A stretch of 64,000 nt of DNA from Pseudomonas sp. GL-B-19. Its GTDB lineage: Bacteria > Pseudomonadota > Gammaproteobacteria > Pseudomonadales > Pseudomonadaceae. How positions within the stretch are numbered: position 1 is the first letter of the stretch; every line of letters begins with the position of its first letter. The notes beneath the pieces are model-generated. The model was not told where the DNA came from and did no database searches. It saw nothing but the letters and a program-made list of their open reading frames with translations. Position numbers and translations under genes: made by a program. The DNA is taken from assembly GCF_019956415.1 (NCBI RefSeq), contig NZ_JAHBDK010000086.1, positions 1 to 64,000 on the forward strand, read 5' to 3'. This document shows positions 17,487 through 26,798 of this stretch, one piece after another.

Positions 17487-18908
17487 ATGACCCTTTACGT
17501 CAACCTCGCCGAATTGCTCGGCACGCGTATCGAACAGGGCTTCTATCGCCCCGGTGACCGACTGCCCTCGGTGCGGGCACTGAGTGTCGAACATGGCGTC
17601 AGCCTGAGCACCGTGCAGCAGGCCTATCGCGTACTGGAAGACAGCGGCCTGGCAACACCCAAACCCAAGTCGGGCTACTTCGTGCCGATGGGTCGCGAAC
17701 TGCCGGAGCTGCCGGCCATAGGGCGCCCGGCCCAGCGACCGGTGGATATTTCGCAATGGGACCAGGTGCTGGAACTGATTCGCGCGGTGCCACGCAAAGA
17801 CGTGGTGCAACTGGGTCGCGGCATGCCGGACATCACCACCCCGACCATGAAGCCGCTGCTGCGCAACCTCGCGCGTATCAGCCGCCGCCAGGACATGCCC
17901 GGTCTGTATTACGACAATATCCACGGCACCCTCGAACTGCGCGAGCAGATCGCGCGCCTGATGCTCGATTCCGGTTGCCAGTTGAACGCCAGCGATCTGG
18001 TGGTCACGACCGGGTGCCATGAAGCGTTGTCCACCAGCATCCGGGCGATCTGCGAGCCGGGGGACATCGTGGCCGTGGACTCACCGAGCTTTCACGGCGC
18101 CATGCAAACCCTCAAGGGGCTGGGGATGAAAGCGCTGGAGATTCCCACCGACCCGCTCACCGGCATCAGTCTCGATGCGCTGGAACTGGCGCTGGAGCAG
18201 TGGCCGATCAAAGTCATACAGCTGACTCCCAACTGCAATAACCCGCTGGGCTACATCATGCCGGAGTCGCGCAAACGCGCGTTGTTGACGCTCGCACAGC
18301 GTTTCGACGTGGCGATTATCGAAGACGATGTGTATGGCGAACTGGCCTACACCTATCCGCGCCCGCGCACGATCAAATCCTTCGACGAAGACGGCCGAGT
18401 CCTGCTGTGCAGTTCGTTTTCCAAAACCCTTGCACCCGGATTACGCATCGGCTGGGTAGCGCCCGGCCGTTATCTGGAACGCGTGCTGCACATGAAATAC
18501 ATCAGCACCGGCTCCACCGCGCCACAACCGCAAATCGCGATTGCCGAATTTCTCAAGGCCGGGCATTTCGAGCCACATTTGCGGCGGATGCGCACGCAAT
18601 ACCAGCGTAATCGCGACGTGATGATCGACTGGGTCACGCGCTACTTCCCGGCCGGCACTCGCGCCAGCCGCCCACAAGGCAGCTTCATGCTGTGGGTTGA
18701 GCTGCCGGAAGGCTTCGACACCCTGAAACTGAATCGTGCGTTGCACGATCAAGGCGTACAGATTGCCGTCGGCAGCATTTTTTCCGCGTCGGGCAAGTAC
18801 CGCAATTGCCTGCGCATGAACTACGCTGCCAAGCCAACGCCGCAGATCGAAGAAGCGGTGCGCAAGGTCGGTGCGGCGGCGATCAAGCTGTTAGCGGAAA
18901 CTGACTGA
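17487..18908 (+). CDS. MocR-family regulator (GntR HTH fused to aminotransferase)
   Basis: 473 residues. A GntR winged helix (about residues 8-70, DRLPSVRALSVEHGVSLSTVQQAYRVLE) joins a fold-type I aminotransferase-like domain (~110-465). The PLP lysine is in LLCSSFSKTLAPGLRIGW, and TPNCNNPLGY and EDDVYGEL are present. MocR proteins use PLP or PLP-bound amino compounds as effectors and seldom catalyse transamination. It is divergent from the DUF1127 gene, a typical regulator-target layout. Confidence 0.93.
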   Translation: MTLYVNLAELLGTRIEQGFYRPGDRLPSVRALSVEHGVSLSTVQQAYRVLEDSGLATPKPKSGYFVPMGRELPELPAIGRPAQRPVDISQWDQVLELIRAVPRKDVVQLGRGMPDITTPTMKPLLRNLARISRRQDMPGLYYDNIHGTLELREQIARLMLDSGCQLNASDLVVTTGCHEALSTSIRAICEPGDIVAVDSPSFHGAMQTLKGLGMKALEIPTDPLTGISLDALELALEQWPIKVIQLTPNCNNPLGYIMPESRKRALLTLAQRFDVAIIEDDVYGELAYTYPRPRTIKSFDEDGRVLLCSSFSKTLAPGLRIGWVAPGRYLERVLHMKYISTGSTAPQPQIAIAEFLKAGHFEPHLRRMRTQYQRNRDVMIDWVTRYFPAGTRASRPQGSFMLWVELPEGFDTLKLNRALHDQGVQIAVGSIFSASGKYRNCLRMNYAAKPTPQIEEAVRKVGAAAIKLLAETD

Positions 18909-18968
18909 CTTTTCTCGGGAAACCAGCGTCCATATGCCGACACCTGCCGCCAATCGGAACGATCCCAC

Positions 18969-20537
18969 TTGAGAGTCAGACAGCCCCTGCTCGCTCTTCT
19001 GCTATTCGCCTCGTTCCTCAGCGGCTGCGCCAGCGTTGATGTTCAGCGCCAGCCGAGCCAGGCGCTGCCCGCCAGTGACTCGGCGTTTGGCCGGTCGGTC
19101 CAGGCGCAGGCCGCGCCTCATGAGGGCCGGTCGGGCTTTCGCCTGCTGTCCGACAGCACCGAAGCCTTCACGGCCCGCGCCGAGCTGATCCGCAACGCGC
19201 AAAGCAGCCTCGATTTGCAGTACTACATCGTGCAAGACGGCATCAGCACACGAATGCTGGTGGAGGAACTACTCAAAGCAGCTCATCGCGGCGTGCGCGT
19301 CAGGGTCCTGCTCGACGACACCACCAGCGATGGCCAAGATCAGCTCATCGCCACCCTCGCTGCACACTCGAACATCCAGATCCGCGTGTTCAACCCGTTA
19401 CACCTGGGTCGCAGCACCGGCGTGACACGCACCATGGGCCGCCTGTTCAACCTGTCACAGCAACACCGACGCATGCACAACAAGCTGTGGCTGGCGGACA
19501 ACAGCATGGCGATCGTGGGCGGGCGCAATCTGGGTGACGAGTATTTCGATGCCGAGCCCAACCTGAACTTCACCGACATCGACATGCTCGGCGTCGGTCC
19601 GGTAGCCGAACAACTCGGGCACAGTTTTGATCAGTACTGGAACAGCGCGCTGAGCAAGCCGATCGAACAATTCCTGTCCAGCAAACCAACGGCCCAGGAC
19701 CTGCGAAACACCCGAGTCCGCCTGGAGGAATCGCTCGCTGACACGCGCAAACAAAACCATGCGCTGTATCAACAACTGATGACCTTCAAGACGCACCCAC
19801 GGCTGGATATCTGGCGTCGAGAGTTGATCTGGGCCTGGAACCAGGCGCTGTGGGATGCACCGAGCAAGGTGCTGGCCGACGGCGAGCCGGACCCGCACTT
19901 GTTGCTGACGACGCAACTGGCACCCGAGCTCAACGGTGTGAGCAAAGAGCTGATCATGACCTCGGCCTACTTCGTCCCCGGCCAGCCGGGCCTGGTGTAC
20001 CTGACCGGTCGCGCCGATGCCGGGGTATCCGTGAGTTTGCTGACCAACTCACTGGAGGCCACGGACGTACCCGCCGTACATGGCGGCTATGCGCCGTATC
20101 GCAAGGCGCTGCTGGAACACGGCGTGAAGTTGTACGAACTGCGCCGCCAACCGGGTAAAGGCGGAGGCAGCGGGCCGCACTTTTTCGGACGCTCCACCTA
20201 CCAGGGCTCCGACTCCAGCCTGCACAGCAAGGCGATGATCTTCGACCAGCAGAAATCCTTCGTTGGCTCGTTCAATTTCGATCCGCGTTCTGTGCTGTGG
20301 AACACCGAAGTCGGGGTGCTGGTGGACAGTCCAGAACTGGCTGCGCAGGTCCGCGAACTGGCCATGCAGGGCATGGCGCCAACGCTGAGCTATGAGGCGA
20401 AGCTGGAGGATGGTCAGGTTGTGTGGGTCACCGAAGACGACGGCAAGTTACATACCCTGACCAGGGAACCGGGGAGCTGGTGGAGACGTTTCAACGCATG
20501 GATGAGCACCACGGTCGGCCTGGAGCGGATGCTCTGA
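18969..20537 (+). CDS. Phospholipase D-family lipoprotein (cardiolipin synthase-like)
   Basis: 522 residues. The N-terminus is a lipoprotein signal with lipobox LSGC at about residue 19, so it should be anchored in the outer or inner membrane. Two HKD motifs are seen: HNKLWLAD with GGRN nearby, and HSKAMIFD followed by GSFNFDPRS. Together they form one PLD active site that hydrolyses or transfers phosphatidyl groups. The start is TTG at 18969; no in-frame ATG lies upstream within the 60-bp gap after the MocR gene, and the ribosome binding site is weak. Confidence 0.9.
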   Translation: MRVRQPLLALLLFASFLSGCASVDVQRQPSQALPASDSAFGRSVQAQAAPHEGRSGFRLLSDSTEAFTARAELIRNAQSSLDLQYYIVQDGISTRMLVEELLKAAHRGVRVRVLLDDTTSDGQDQLIATLAAHSNIQIRVFNPLHLGRSTGVTRTMGRLFNLSQQHRRMHNKLWLADNSMAIVGGRNLGDEYFDAEPNLNFTDIDMLGVGPVAEQLGHSFDQYWNSALSKPIEQFLSSKPTAQDLRNTRVRLEESLADTRKQNHALYQQLMTFKTHPRLDIWRRELIWAWNQALWDAPSKVLADGEPDPHLLLTTQLAPELNGVSKELIMTSAYFVPGQPGLVYLTGRADAGVSVSLLTNSLEATDVPAVHGGYAPYRKALLEHGVKLYELRRQPGKGGGSGPHFFGRSTYQGSDSSLHSKAMIFDQQKSFVGSFNFDPRSVLWNTEVGVLVDSPELAAQVRELAMQGMAPTLSYEAKLEDGQVVWVTEDDGKLHTLTREPGSWWRRFNAWMSTTVGLERML

Positions 20538-20553
20538 CAGACGATATAAATCT

Positions 20554-20645
20554 CTGTAGGAGTGAGCCTGCTCGCGATGGCGGTGTGTCATTCGGCATCT
20601 GTATTGGCTGGCACGACGCCATCGCGAGCAGGCTCACTCCTACAG
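20554..20645. repeat. REPIN-type inverted REP pair
   Basis: Inverted copies of GTAGGAGTGAGCCTGCTCGCGA with a ~48-bp spacer, between convergent PLD and MFS genes. Confidence 0.85.
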
Positions 20646-20654
20646 GGGTCGGTG

Positions 20655-21800
20655 TCAGGCAGGTTCGGCAACCGTACCGAACGCGCCCTGTCGCATCAGC
20701 AAAATCACCAACCCCAATGCCCCCGCCGCCATCAGCAACGGCAACGCATGCCCGCTGATCCATTGGCTACCCGCCCCCGCCGCCAACGGTCCGACCAGGC
20801 AACCGATCCCCCATAGCTGCGCGACATGAGCATTGGCGCGCACCAGCGCATCGTCGCGATAGCGCTCGCCGATCAGGATCAGTGACAAGGTGAACAAACC
20901 GCCCGCACTGGCGCCAAACAGCACCCACAACGGCCAGATCAGCAGCGTGTCGATCAACAACGGGATCGCCAGGCTCGACAGCAGCAAGACCACTGCGCAG
21001 CCAGTGAACAGCGTGCGGCGCGACAAGCGATCCGCCAGCGCACCAATCGGCAATTGCAGCAACGCATCACCGACCACCACGGTACTGACCATCGCCAGGG
21101 CGATGTCCGTGGTGAAGCCCTGACGCAGGCAATACACCGGCAACAAGGTCAGGATCATCGCCTCGAACGCGGCGAACAGCGACACCGCCCAGGCAATCGC
21201 CGGTAGGCCACGACAGAAAACCCACAAATCGCCGAATGTCACCCCACTCGCTTCGCTGGTGGGTGCACCGCTGCGACCCAACAACAGCAACGGTGCCGTC
21301 ATCAGCAAGCCGACACCGACCCAAAATCCGTAATCGTGTTCAGTGCCCAGAACGCCCAGCAACACAGGCCCGGCGAGTTGGCTCAGCGCATAGCTGCAGC
21401 CATACAGCGCCACCAGCCGCCCCCGCCACTGTTCGACCACAAGCTGGTTGATCCAGCTTTCACCGAGAATGAACACCAGCGTCAGGATCACCCCGATCAT
21501 CAGCCGCAATACCAGCCAGATCGGGTAACTCGGCAACAACGCCAGCAAACCGATGGACAACGCCCCGGCCCACAAACACAGGCGCATCAGATTGGCCGTG
21601 CCCAGACGCGCGGCCAGATGGCTGGAGATCTTCGCCCCCAGCAAGACGCCAATGGCCGGCATAGCGGCCATCACGCCGATAGCGAACGAGCCGTAACCCC
21701 AGCTTTCCAGGCGAAACGATACCAGCGGCATGCTGACACCCAGGGCCAGGCCGACACTCAAGACAGACGCCAACACGGCGAAATAAGTCGCCCAACGCAT
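20655..21800 (-). CDS. MFS transporter (YcaD-like)
   Basis: 381 residues from ATG 21800, which has AGGAG ~9 bp upstream. A longer frame reaches 21932 but its first 44 codons are a translated REPIN. Twelve hydrophobic segments and a central loop fit the major facilitator superfamily. The pattern resembles the YcaD/CynX-like group of uncharacterised efflux carriers; substrate unknown. Confidence 0.9.
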   Translation of the reverse strand: MRWATYFAVLASVLSVGLALGVSMPLVSFRLESWGYGSFAIGVMAAMPAIGVLLGAKISSHLAARLGTANLMRLCLWAGALSIGLLALLPSYPIWLVLRLMIGVILTLVFILGESWINQLVVEQWRGRLVALYGCSYALSQLAGPVLLGVLGTEHDYGFWVGVGLLMTAPLLLLGRSGAPTSEASGVTFGDLWVFCRGLPAIAWAVSLFAAFEAMILTLLPVYCLRQGFTTDIALAMVSTVVVGDALLQLPIGALADRLSRRTLFTGCAVVLLLSSLAIPLLIDTLLIWPLWVLFGASAGGLFTLSLILIGERYRDDALVRANAHVAQLWGIGCLVGPLAAGAGSQWISGHALPLLMAAGALGLVILLMRQGAFGTVAEPA

Positions 21801-21843
21801 CTTCCACGCTCCTGTGGATATTTTTTGGCACGACACAAACCAA

Positions 21844-21933
21844 TGTGGGAGCGAGCCTGCTCGCGAAGAGGCCAGCACATTCAACATCACTGTTGACTGA
21901 TACACCGTCTTCGCGAGCAGGCTCGCTCCCACA
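21844..21933. repeat. REPIN-type inverted REP pair
   Basis: Inverted GTGGGAGCGAGCCTGCTCGCGA copies with a ~45-bp spacer. It lies between two minus-strand genes, and so separates the KauB-type gene from the MFS gene. Confidence 0.87.
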
Positions 21934-21961
21934 AGGGATCTACGTCGTTAAGAAAACCGAC

Positions 21962-23455
21962 TTACAACTTGATCCAGGTCGCCTTCAGCTCGGTGTACTT
22001 GTCGAACGCGTGCAGCGACTTGTCGCGGCCGTTACCGGACTGCTTGAAGCCACCGAACGGCGCGGTCATGTCGCCACCATCGTACTGGTTGACCCAAACG
22101 CTACCCGCACGCAGCGCACGGGCGGTCAGGTGAGCCTTGGAGATGTCCTTGGTCCACACCGCTGCGGCGAGGCCGTACGGCGTGTCGTTGGCAATCGCGA
22201 TAGCTTCTTCGGCGGTGTCGAAAGCAATGACCGACAACACTGGCCCAAAGATTTCTTCCTGAGCGATTTTCATCGCATTGCTCACACCGTCGAAAATCGT
22301 CGGCTCAACGTAAGTGCCACCGGTTTCCTGAAGCGTGCGCTTGCCTCCGGCCACCAGTTTGGCGCCATCGGCATGACCCGACTCAATGTAGGACAGCACG
22401 GTGTTCATCTGCTGGGTATCGACCAGCGCGCCGACGTTGGTCGCCGGATCCAGTGGGTTGCCCGGTTTCCAGGTTTTCAGGGCCTCGATCACCAGCGGCA
22501 GGAATTTATCCTTGATCGAACGCTCGACCAGCAGGCGCGAACCGGCGGTGCACACTTCGCCCTGGTTGAAGGCGATGGCGCCGGCAGCGGCTTCGGCAGC
22601 GGCTTGCAGGTCCGGGGCATCGGCGAACACGATGTTCGGGCTCTTGCCGCCGGCTTCGAGCCAGACGCGCTTCATGTTCGACTCGCCCGAGTAGATCAGC
22701 AATTGCTTGGCGATCTTGGTCGAACCGGTGAACACCAGCGTGTCCACATCGTTGTGCAGGGCCAGGGCCTTGCCGACGGTGTGACCGTAACCTGGCAGCA
22801 CGTTCAGCACGCCTTTCGGAATGCCGGCTTCAACGGCCAGCGCAGCGATGCGAATGGCCGTCAGCGGAGATTTTTCCGACGGCTTGAGGATCACCGAGTT
22901 ACCGGTGGACAGCGCAGGGCCGAGTTTCCAGCAGGCCATCATCAGCGGGAAGTTCCACGGCACGATGGCACCCACAACACCGACCGGCTCGCGAGTCACC
23001 AGACCCAGCTGATCATGCGGGGTGGCCGCGACTTCGTCGTAGATCTTGTCGATGGCTTCACCGCTCCAGCTCAGGGCTTGCGCCGCGCCGGGAACGTCGA
23101 TGTACAGGGAATCGCTGATCGGCTTGCCCATGTCCAGGGTTTCAAGCAGCGCCAGCTCTTCTGCATTTTGCTTCAACAGGCCGGCGAAACGGATCATGGT
23201 GGCTTTGCGTTTGGTCGGCGCCAGGCGCGACCAGACGCCGGAATTGAAGGTGGAGCGAGCGTTTTCAACAGCGCGCTGGGCGTCGGCGGCGTCACAGCTG
23301 GCAATCTTGCCCAGCAGACGGCCATCGACCGGGCTGATGCACTCGAAGGTCTCGGCGGAGACAGCATCGGTGTATTCGCCATTGATGTAGGCGCGGCCTT
23401 CGATCTTCAGATCGCGAGCCCGTTGCTCCCAATCGGCACGAGTCAGGGTGGTCAT
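21962..23455 (-). CDS. kauB: Aldehyde dehydrogenase, KauB/PuuC type
   Basis: 497 residues. NAD(P)-dependent oxidation of aldehydes, most likely 4-guanidinobutyraldehyde or gamma-glutamyl-aminobutyraldehyde from arginine/polyamine catabolism. Seen motifs: VPWNFPLMMACWK, FTGSTKIAKQ, catalytic Glu in LEAGGKSPNIVF, and catalytic Cys in NQGEVCTAGSR. The N-terminus and length match PuuC and KauB. It follows the pauR-PuuB region in the same order as in P. aeruginosa. It is divergent from a cupin gene with a 225-bp spacer containing a palindrome. Confidence 0.9.
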   Translation of the reverse strand: MTTLTRADWEQRARDLKIEGRAYINGEYTDAVSAETFECISPVDGRLLGKIASCDAADAQRAVENARSTFNSGVWSRLAPTKRKATMIRFAGLLKQNAEELALLETLDMGKPISDSLYIDVPGAAQALSWSGEAIDKIYDEVAATPHDQLGLVTREPVGVVGAIVPWNFPLMMACWKLGPALSTGNSVILKPSEKSPLTAIRIAALAVEAGIPKGVLNVLPGYGHTVGKALALHNDVDTLVFTGSTKIAKQLLIYSGESNMKRVWLEAGGKSPNIVFADAPDLQAAAEAAAGAIAFNQGEVCTAGSRLLVERSIKDKFLPLVIEALKTWKPGNPLDPATNVGALVDTQQMNTVLSYIESGHADGAKLVAGGKRTLQETGGTYVEPTIFDGVSNAMKIAQEEIFGPVLSVIAFDTAEEAIAIANDTPYGLAAAVWTKDISKAHLTARALRAGSVWVNQYDGGDMTAPFGGFKQSGNGRDKSLHAFDKYTELKATWIKL

Positions 23456-23599
23456 TCGAGTGTCCTCCTCTTATTGAATACGAACGCTGCGCGGTCTTCG
23501 CGGGCGCTGTCAGGAATTCTGCCCGGCCAGCCTGCTTTTCGGCCCAAGGCAACTGTCACCCTAAACCAGCGGCAGGTGAAGTTTCAATATATTTGACAT

Positions 23600-23618
23600 A
23601 AGGCCGTCAAACGGCCTT
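23600..23618. promoter_or_regulatory. Perfect palindrome in kauB/cupin spacer, candidate operator
   Basis: AAGGCCGT-CAA-ACGGCCTT, an 8-bp perfect inverted repeat with a 3-bp centre, lies 145 bp upstream of kauB and 63 bp upstream of the cupin gene. There is no adjacent T tract, so an operator is more likely than a terminator. PauR is the obvious candidate binder, but this is inference. Confidence 0.4.
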
Positions 23619-23680
23619 GCGATGTTCATTTTAATAAACATAGACTTTGATCTTTCAGGCAATCACGGGAAATTACAACA

Positions 23681-24043
23681 ATGAATATCCAGGATGTCGT
23701 CGACTTCAGCCAGGCCACGACCGCGCCCGAGCGCTATCGGCCGGACCCGATGAAAGTCCTCAAGGGCGACCCGGAACAAGCGGTGTACAACCACTACAAC
23801 AGCCCGTGCGGGCAGTTGAATGCTGGCGTTTGGGAAGGTGCAGTCGGGCAATGGACCGTGAATTTCACCGAACACGAATACTGCGAAATCGTTCAAGGGG
23901 TTTCAGTGCTGCGTGACAACGACGGCAACAGCAAAACCCTGCGCGCAGGTGACCGCTTCGTGATTCCGGCCGGGTTCCGGGGCACCTGGGAAGTGCTGGA
24001 GCCGTGCCGCAAGATTTATGTGGCGTTTGAGCAGAAGGCCTGA
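23681..24043 (+). CDS. Cupin-domain protein (DUF861 type)
   Basis: 120 residues forming one small cupin. Seen: GVWEGAVGQWTVNFTEHEYCEIVQG (first cupin motif) and RAGDRFVIPAGFRGTWEV (second). The (S)-ureidoglycine/DUF861-like group commonly lies beside amine catabolism genes; its function is unknown. It is divergent from kauB. Confidence 0.87.
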   Translation: MNIQDVVDFSQATTAPERYRPDPMKVLKGDPEQAVYNHYNSPCGQLNAGVWEGAVGQWTVNFTEHEYCEIVQGVSVLRDNDGNSKTLRAGDRFVIPAGFRGTWEVLEPCRKIYVAFEQKA

Positions 24044-24070
24044 AGATTCAGGTTGTCCTGGCTGACCTCA

Positions 24071-24144
24071 ATCGCGGGCAAGCCATGCTCCTACAGCGAT
24101 CTGTGTCGATCACAAAACCTGTAGGAGCGAGGCTTGCCCGCGAT
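24071..24144. repeat. REPIN-type inverted REP pair, GCCCGCGA variant
   Basis: TCGCGGGCAAGCCATGCTCCTAC and its inverted partner GTAGGAGCGAGGCTTGCCCGCGA with a ~28-bp spacer. It belongs to a different REP sequence group from the GAGCCTGCTC elements. Confidence 0.83.
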
Positions 24145-24176
24145 GAGGCCCTGTCAGGCCCCACAATTCAGGCAAC

Positions 24177-24211
24177 AAAAAAGGCCCGTATCTCGCGATA
24201 CGGGCCTTTTT
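24177..24211. terminator. Bidirectional terminator between cupin gene and rpmG
   Basis: AAAAAAGGCCCGTATC-TCGC-GATACGGGCCTTTTT: a long stem with A and T tracts on both sides, serving rpmBG (minus strand) and possibly the cupin gene. Confidence 0.9.
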
Positions 24212-24230
24212 CGTAAGAGGGAAAAATCAA

Positions 24231-24386
24231 TTACTTGATTTTGCCTTCTTTGTAGATCACGTGCTTGCGAACAACCGGATCAAATTTCTTGATCTCGATT
24301 TTGTCCGGGGTAGTACGCTTGTTCTTGTCGGTAGTGTAGAAGTGACCAGTACCGGCGCTCGAAATCAAACGAATCAATTCACGCAT
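24231..24386 (-). CDS. rpmG: 50S ribosomal protein L33
   Basis: 51 residues, translated by hand: begins MRELIRLISSAGTGHFYTTD and ends KHVIYKEGKIK. The length and opening are standard for L33. It lies 11 bp after rpmB on the same strand and is co-transcribed with it, as in most gammaproteobacteria. This form lacks the CxxC zinc ribbon cysteines. Confidence 0.96.
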   Translation of the reverse strand: MRELIRLISSAGTGHFYTTDKNKRTTPDKIEIKKFDPVVRKHVIYKEGKIK

Positions 24387-24397
24387 GATTAGCTCCC

Positions 24398-24631
24398 TTA
24401 GATCTTGCCGGCTTTGCGGATTTCGGCCAGCACGACAGTGATGCCACGCTTGTCGATGATACGCATGCCTTTGGCAGATACGCGCAGACGCACGAAACGT
24501 TTCTCTTCTTCAACCCAGAAGCGGTGATGCTGCAGGTTCGGCAGGAAACGACGACGGGTTTTGTTGTTTGCGTGGGAAATGTTATTCCCAGTCACCGGAC
24601 CCTTACCGGTAACTTGACATACTCTCGACAT
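24398..24631 (-). CDS. rpmB: 50S ribosomal protein L28
   Basis: 77 residues with the typical opening MSRVCQVTGKGPVTGNN and the R-rich centre NNKTRRRFLPNLQ. It is the first gene of the rpmB-rpmG operon, upstream of rpmG. Confidence 0.97.
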   Translation of the reverse strand: MSRVCQVTGKGPVTGNNISHANNKTRRRFLPNLQHHRFWVEEEKRFVRLRVSAKGMRIIDKRGITVVLAEIRKAGKI

Positions 24632-25077
24632 GCCTCAGCCCTCTAAAACCACATGCCCAACCCGGCATGGGTTGGCCGCTTAATCTCTCAGTCATTTGGC
24701 GCCAGGCGCCGCGTTTCTTTAGAGGTCTTACCGGCTACACCTACAGTGAAGGAACCGGGCCCCTAGAAAAGAGCGCTGCTTTATACCAGAAAGACTGGAG
24801 AGCAACAACATTCCGTGTGCACAGACTTCATAAAAACCCCGTTTTTCGGGCCACGAGCGCCCTGGATAAAGGCTATCGTCGATAAAGACCACTCGTCGCA
24901 GAGAATCGGCCAACCCGCCGATTCAGGATTTTTTTCAGCCCATGCCCACTGAAAACAATCGCACATACTCCCCTTAAAATGAAAAAGGGGATAGTCATTT
25001 GCAAAAGAGCCTACTAGGGTAAGCCTTTTCCAGACTGCACTTGCAGATGGGCCTTCGATCTGTAAAGGAATCCGACC
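24632..25077. other. 446-bp gap between rpmB and the peptide-binding protein gene
   Basis: No convincing gene on either strand. It must carry the rpmBG promoter (left part) and the promoter of the plus-strand binding-protein gene (right part). A hairpin CCCCTT...AAGGGG lies at about 24972-24990. The first half is enriched in short hairpins but none resembles a known RNA. Confidence 0.6.
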
Positions 25078-26667
25078 ATGCGCCTCGCTGCCCTACCCCT
25101 CTTGCTCGCCCCATTGCTGCTGGGCCCACAGGCCATGGCCGCGGCCCTGACTGTCTGCACCGAGGCCAGTCCTGAAGGGTTCGACGTGGTGCAATATAAC
25201 TCGCTGACCACCACCAACGCCTCGGCCGACGTGCTGATGAACCGCCTGGTGGACTTCGACACCGCCAGCGGCAAAGTGGTCGCCAGCCTTGCGGACAGCT
25301 GGGAGGTCACGCCCGATGGCCTGACCTACGTGTTCAAACTGCATCCGCAGGTGCCATTCCACCGCACCGAATACTTCAGCCCGACGCGTGACCTGACCGC
25401 CGAAGACGTGATCTTCAGCTTCGAGCGCATGCTCGACCCGGCCAACCCGTGGCACAAAGTCGCCCAGAGCGGCTTCCCGCATGCGCAATCGATGCAATTG
25501 CCCGTGTTGATCAAGAAGATCGACGCACTGGACCCGCTGACCGTACGTTTCACCCTCGATCACCCGGACTCGACCTTCCTCGCCACCCTGAGCATGGGGT
25601 TCGCCTCGATCTACTCAGCCGAGTACGCCGACAAGCTGATGAAGGCCGGCACGGCGGAAAAACTCAACAGCCAGCCAATCGGCACCGGCCCGTTCGTGTT
25701 CACGCGCTTCCAGAAAGACGCGTCGATTCGCTACAAGGCCAACCCGGACTACTTCGGCGGCAAACCTTCGGTGGACCCGTTGATCTTCGCGATCACCCCG
25801 GACGCCAACGTGCGCTTGCAGAAATTGCGTCGCAATGAGTGCCAGATCGCCCTGTCGCCCAAGCCTCTGGACGTACAGGCCGCACTGAAAGAGCCAGAGC
25901 TTAAAGTGGAAAAAACCGACGCGTTCATGACCGCTTTCGTCGGCATCAACAGCCAACATCCTCCGCTGGACAAGCCGGAAGTGCGCCAGGCGATCAACCT
26001 CGCCTTCGACAAGGCCAACTACGTCAAAGCCGTGTTCGAGGACACCGCCGAGCCCGCCAACGGCCCGTACCCGCCGAACACCTGGAGCTACGCCAAAAGC
26101 TTGCCGGGTTACCCGCACGACATTGAGAAGGCCAAGACTTTGATGGCCAAGGCCGGCCTCAAGGAGGGCTTTCAGACCACCATCTGGACCCGCCCTTCCG
26201 GCAGCACGCTGAACCCCAACCCGAGCCTCGGCGCCCAACTGCTGCAGTCCGACCTCGCGCAAATCGGTATTCAGGCCGAAATCCGCGTCATCGAGTGGGG
26301 CGAGCTGATCCGCCGCGCCAAGGCCGGCGAGCATGACCTGCTGTTCATGGGTTGGGCAGGCGACAACGGCGATCCGGACAACTTCCTCACACCGCAGTTT
26401 TCCTGCGCAGCGGTCAAGTCCGGCACCAACTTCGCCCGCTACTGCAATCAGGACCTGGACAAGCTGATCAGTGCTGGCAAGACCACTGGTGAGCAAGGTG
26501 TGCGCACCAAGCTCTATGAGCAGGCGCAGGCGCAGATCCAGCAGCAGGCGCTGTGGCTGCCGTTGGCGCACCCGACGGCGTTTGCGCTGACGCGCAAGGA
26601 TGTCGAGGGTTATGCGGTGAGCCCGTTTGGCCGCCAGGATTACTCGAAGGTCAACCTCAAGCCATAA
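25078..26667 (+). CDS. ABC transporter peptide-binding protein (DppA-like)
   Basis: 529 residues. Signal peptide of about 22 residues ends GPQAMA-A. The SBP family 5 fold is clear: DVVQYNSLTTTNASADVL, LADSWEVTPDGLTYVFKL, PIGTGPFVF, and DNGDPDNFLTPQFSC near the C-terminus. It delivers di- or oligopeptides in the periplasm to an ABC permease. No permease genes are nearby, so it must pair with a transporter elsewhere; P. aeruginosa has several such orphan Dpp binding proteins. The ribosome binding site AAGGA is 9 bp before the ATG. Confidence 0.93.
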   Translation: MRLAALPLLLAPLLLGPQAMAAALTVCTEASPEGFDVVQYNSLTTTNASADVLMNRLVDFDTASGKVVASLADSWEVTPDGLTYVFKLHPQVPFHRTEYFSPTRDLTAEDVIFSFERMLDPANPWHKVAQSGFPHAQSMQLPVLIKKIDALDPLTVRFTLDHPDSTFLATLSMGFASIYSAEYADKLMKAGTAEKLNSQPIGTGPFVFTRFQKDASIRYKANPDYFGGKPSVDPLIFAITPDANVRLQKLRRNECQIALSPKPLDVQAALKEPELKVEKTDAFMTAFVGINSQHPPLDKPEVRQAINLAFDKANYVKAVFEDTAEPANGPYPPNTWSYAKSLPGYPHDIEKAKTLMAKAGLKEGFQTTIWTRPSGSTLNPNPSLGAQLLQSDLAQIGIQAEIRVIEWGELIRRAKAGEHDLLFMGWAGDNGDPDNFLTPQFSCAAVKSGTNFARYCNQDLDKLISAGKTTGEQGVRTKLYEQAQAQIQQQALWLPLAHPTAFALTRKDVEGYAVSPFGRQDYSKVNLKP

Positions 26668-26684
26668 GCACCAACACAAATCCT

Positions 26685-26774
26685 TGTAGGAGCTGGCTTG
26701 CCAGCGAAGGCAGCGGCACATCCAGCATCGATGTGACTGACACACCGCTTTCGCTGGCAAGCCAGCTCCTACAG
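26685..26774. repeat. REPIN-type inverted REP pair, CTTGCCAGCGA variant
   Basis: GTAGGAGCTGGCTTGCCAGCGA and its inverted partner with a ~45-bp spacer. The palindromic core here is CTGGCTTGCCAG. It lies between the convergent binding-protein and radC genes. Confidence 0.85.
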
Positions 26775-26798
26775 GATCTTGCTTGACTCCCCTTCCTC

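Noticed and set aside
21801..21932. N-terminal extension of the MFS protein beginning MGASLLAK
   Set aside because: It is a translated REPIN; the ribosome binding site and family start are at 21800. The same explains other short frames beginning MGASLLA.
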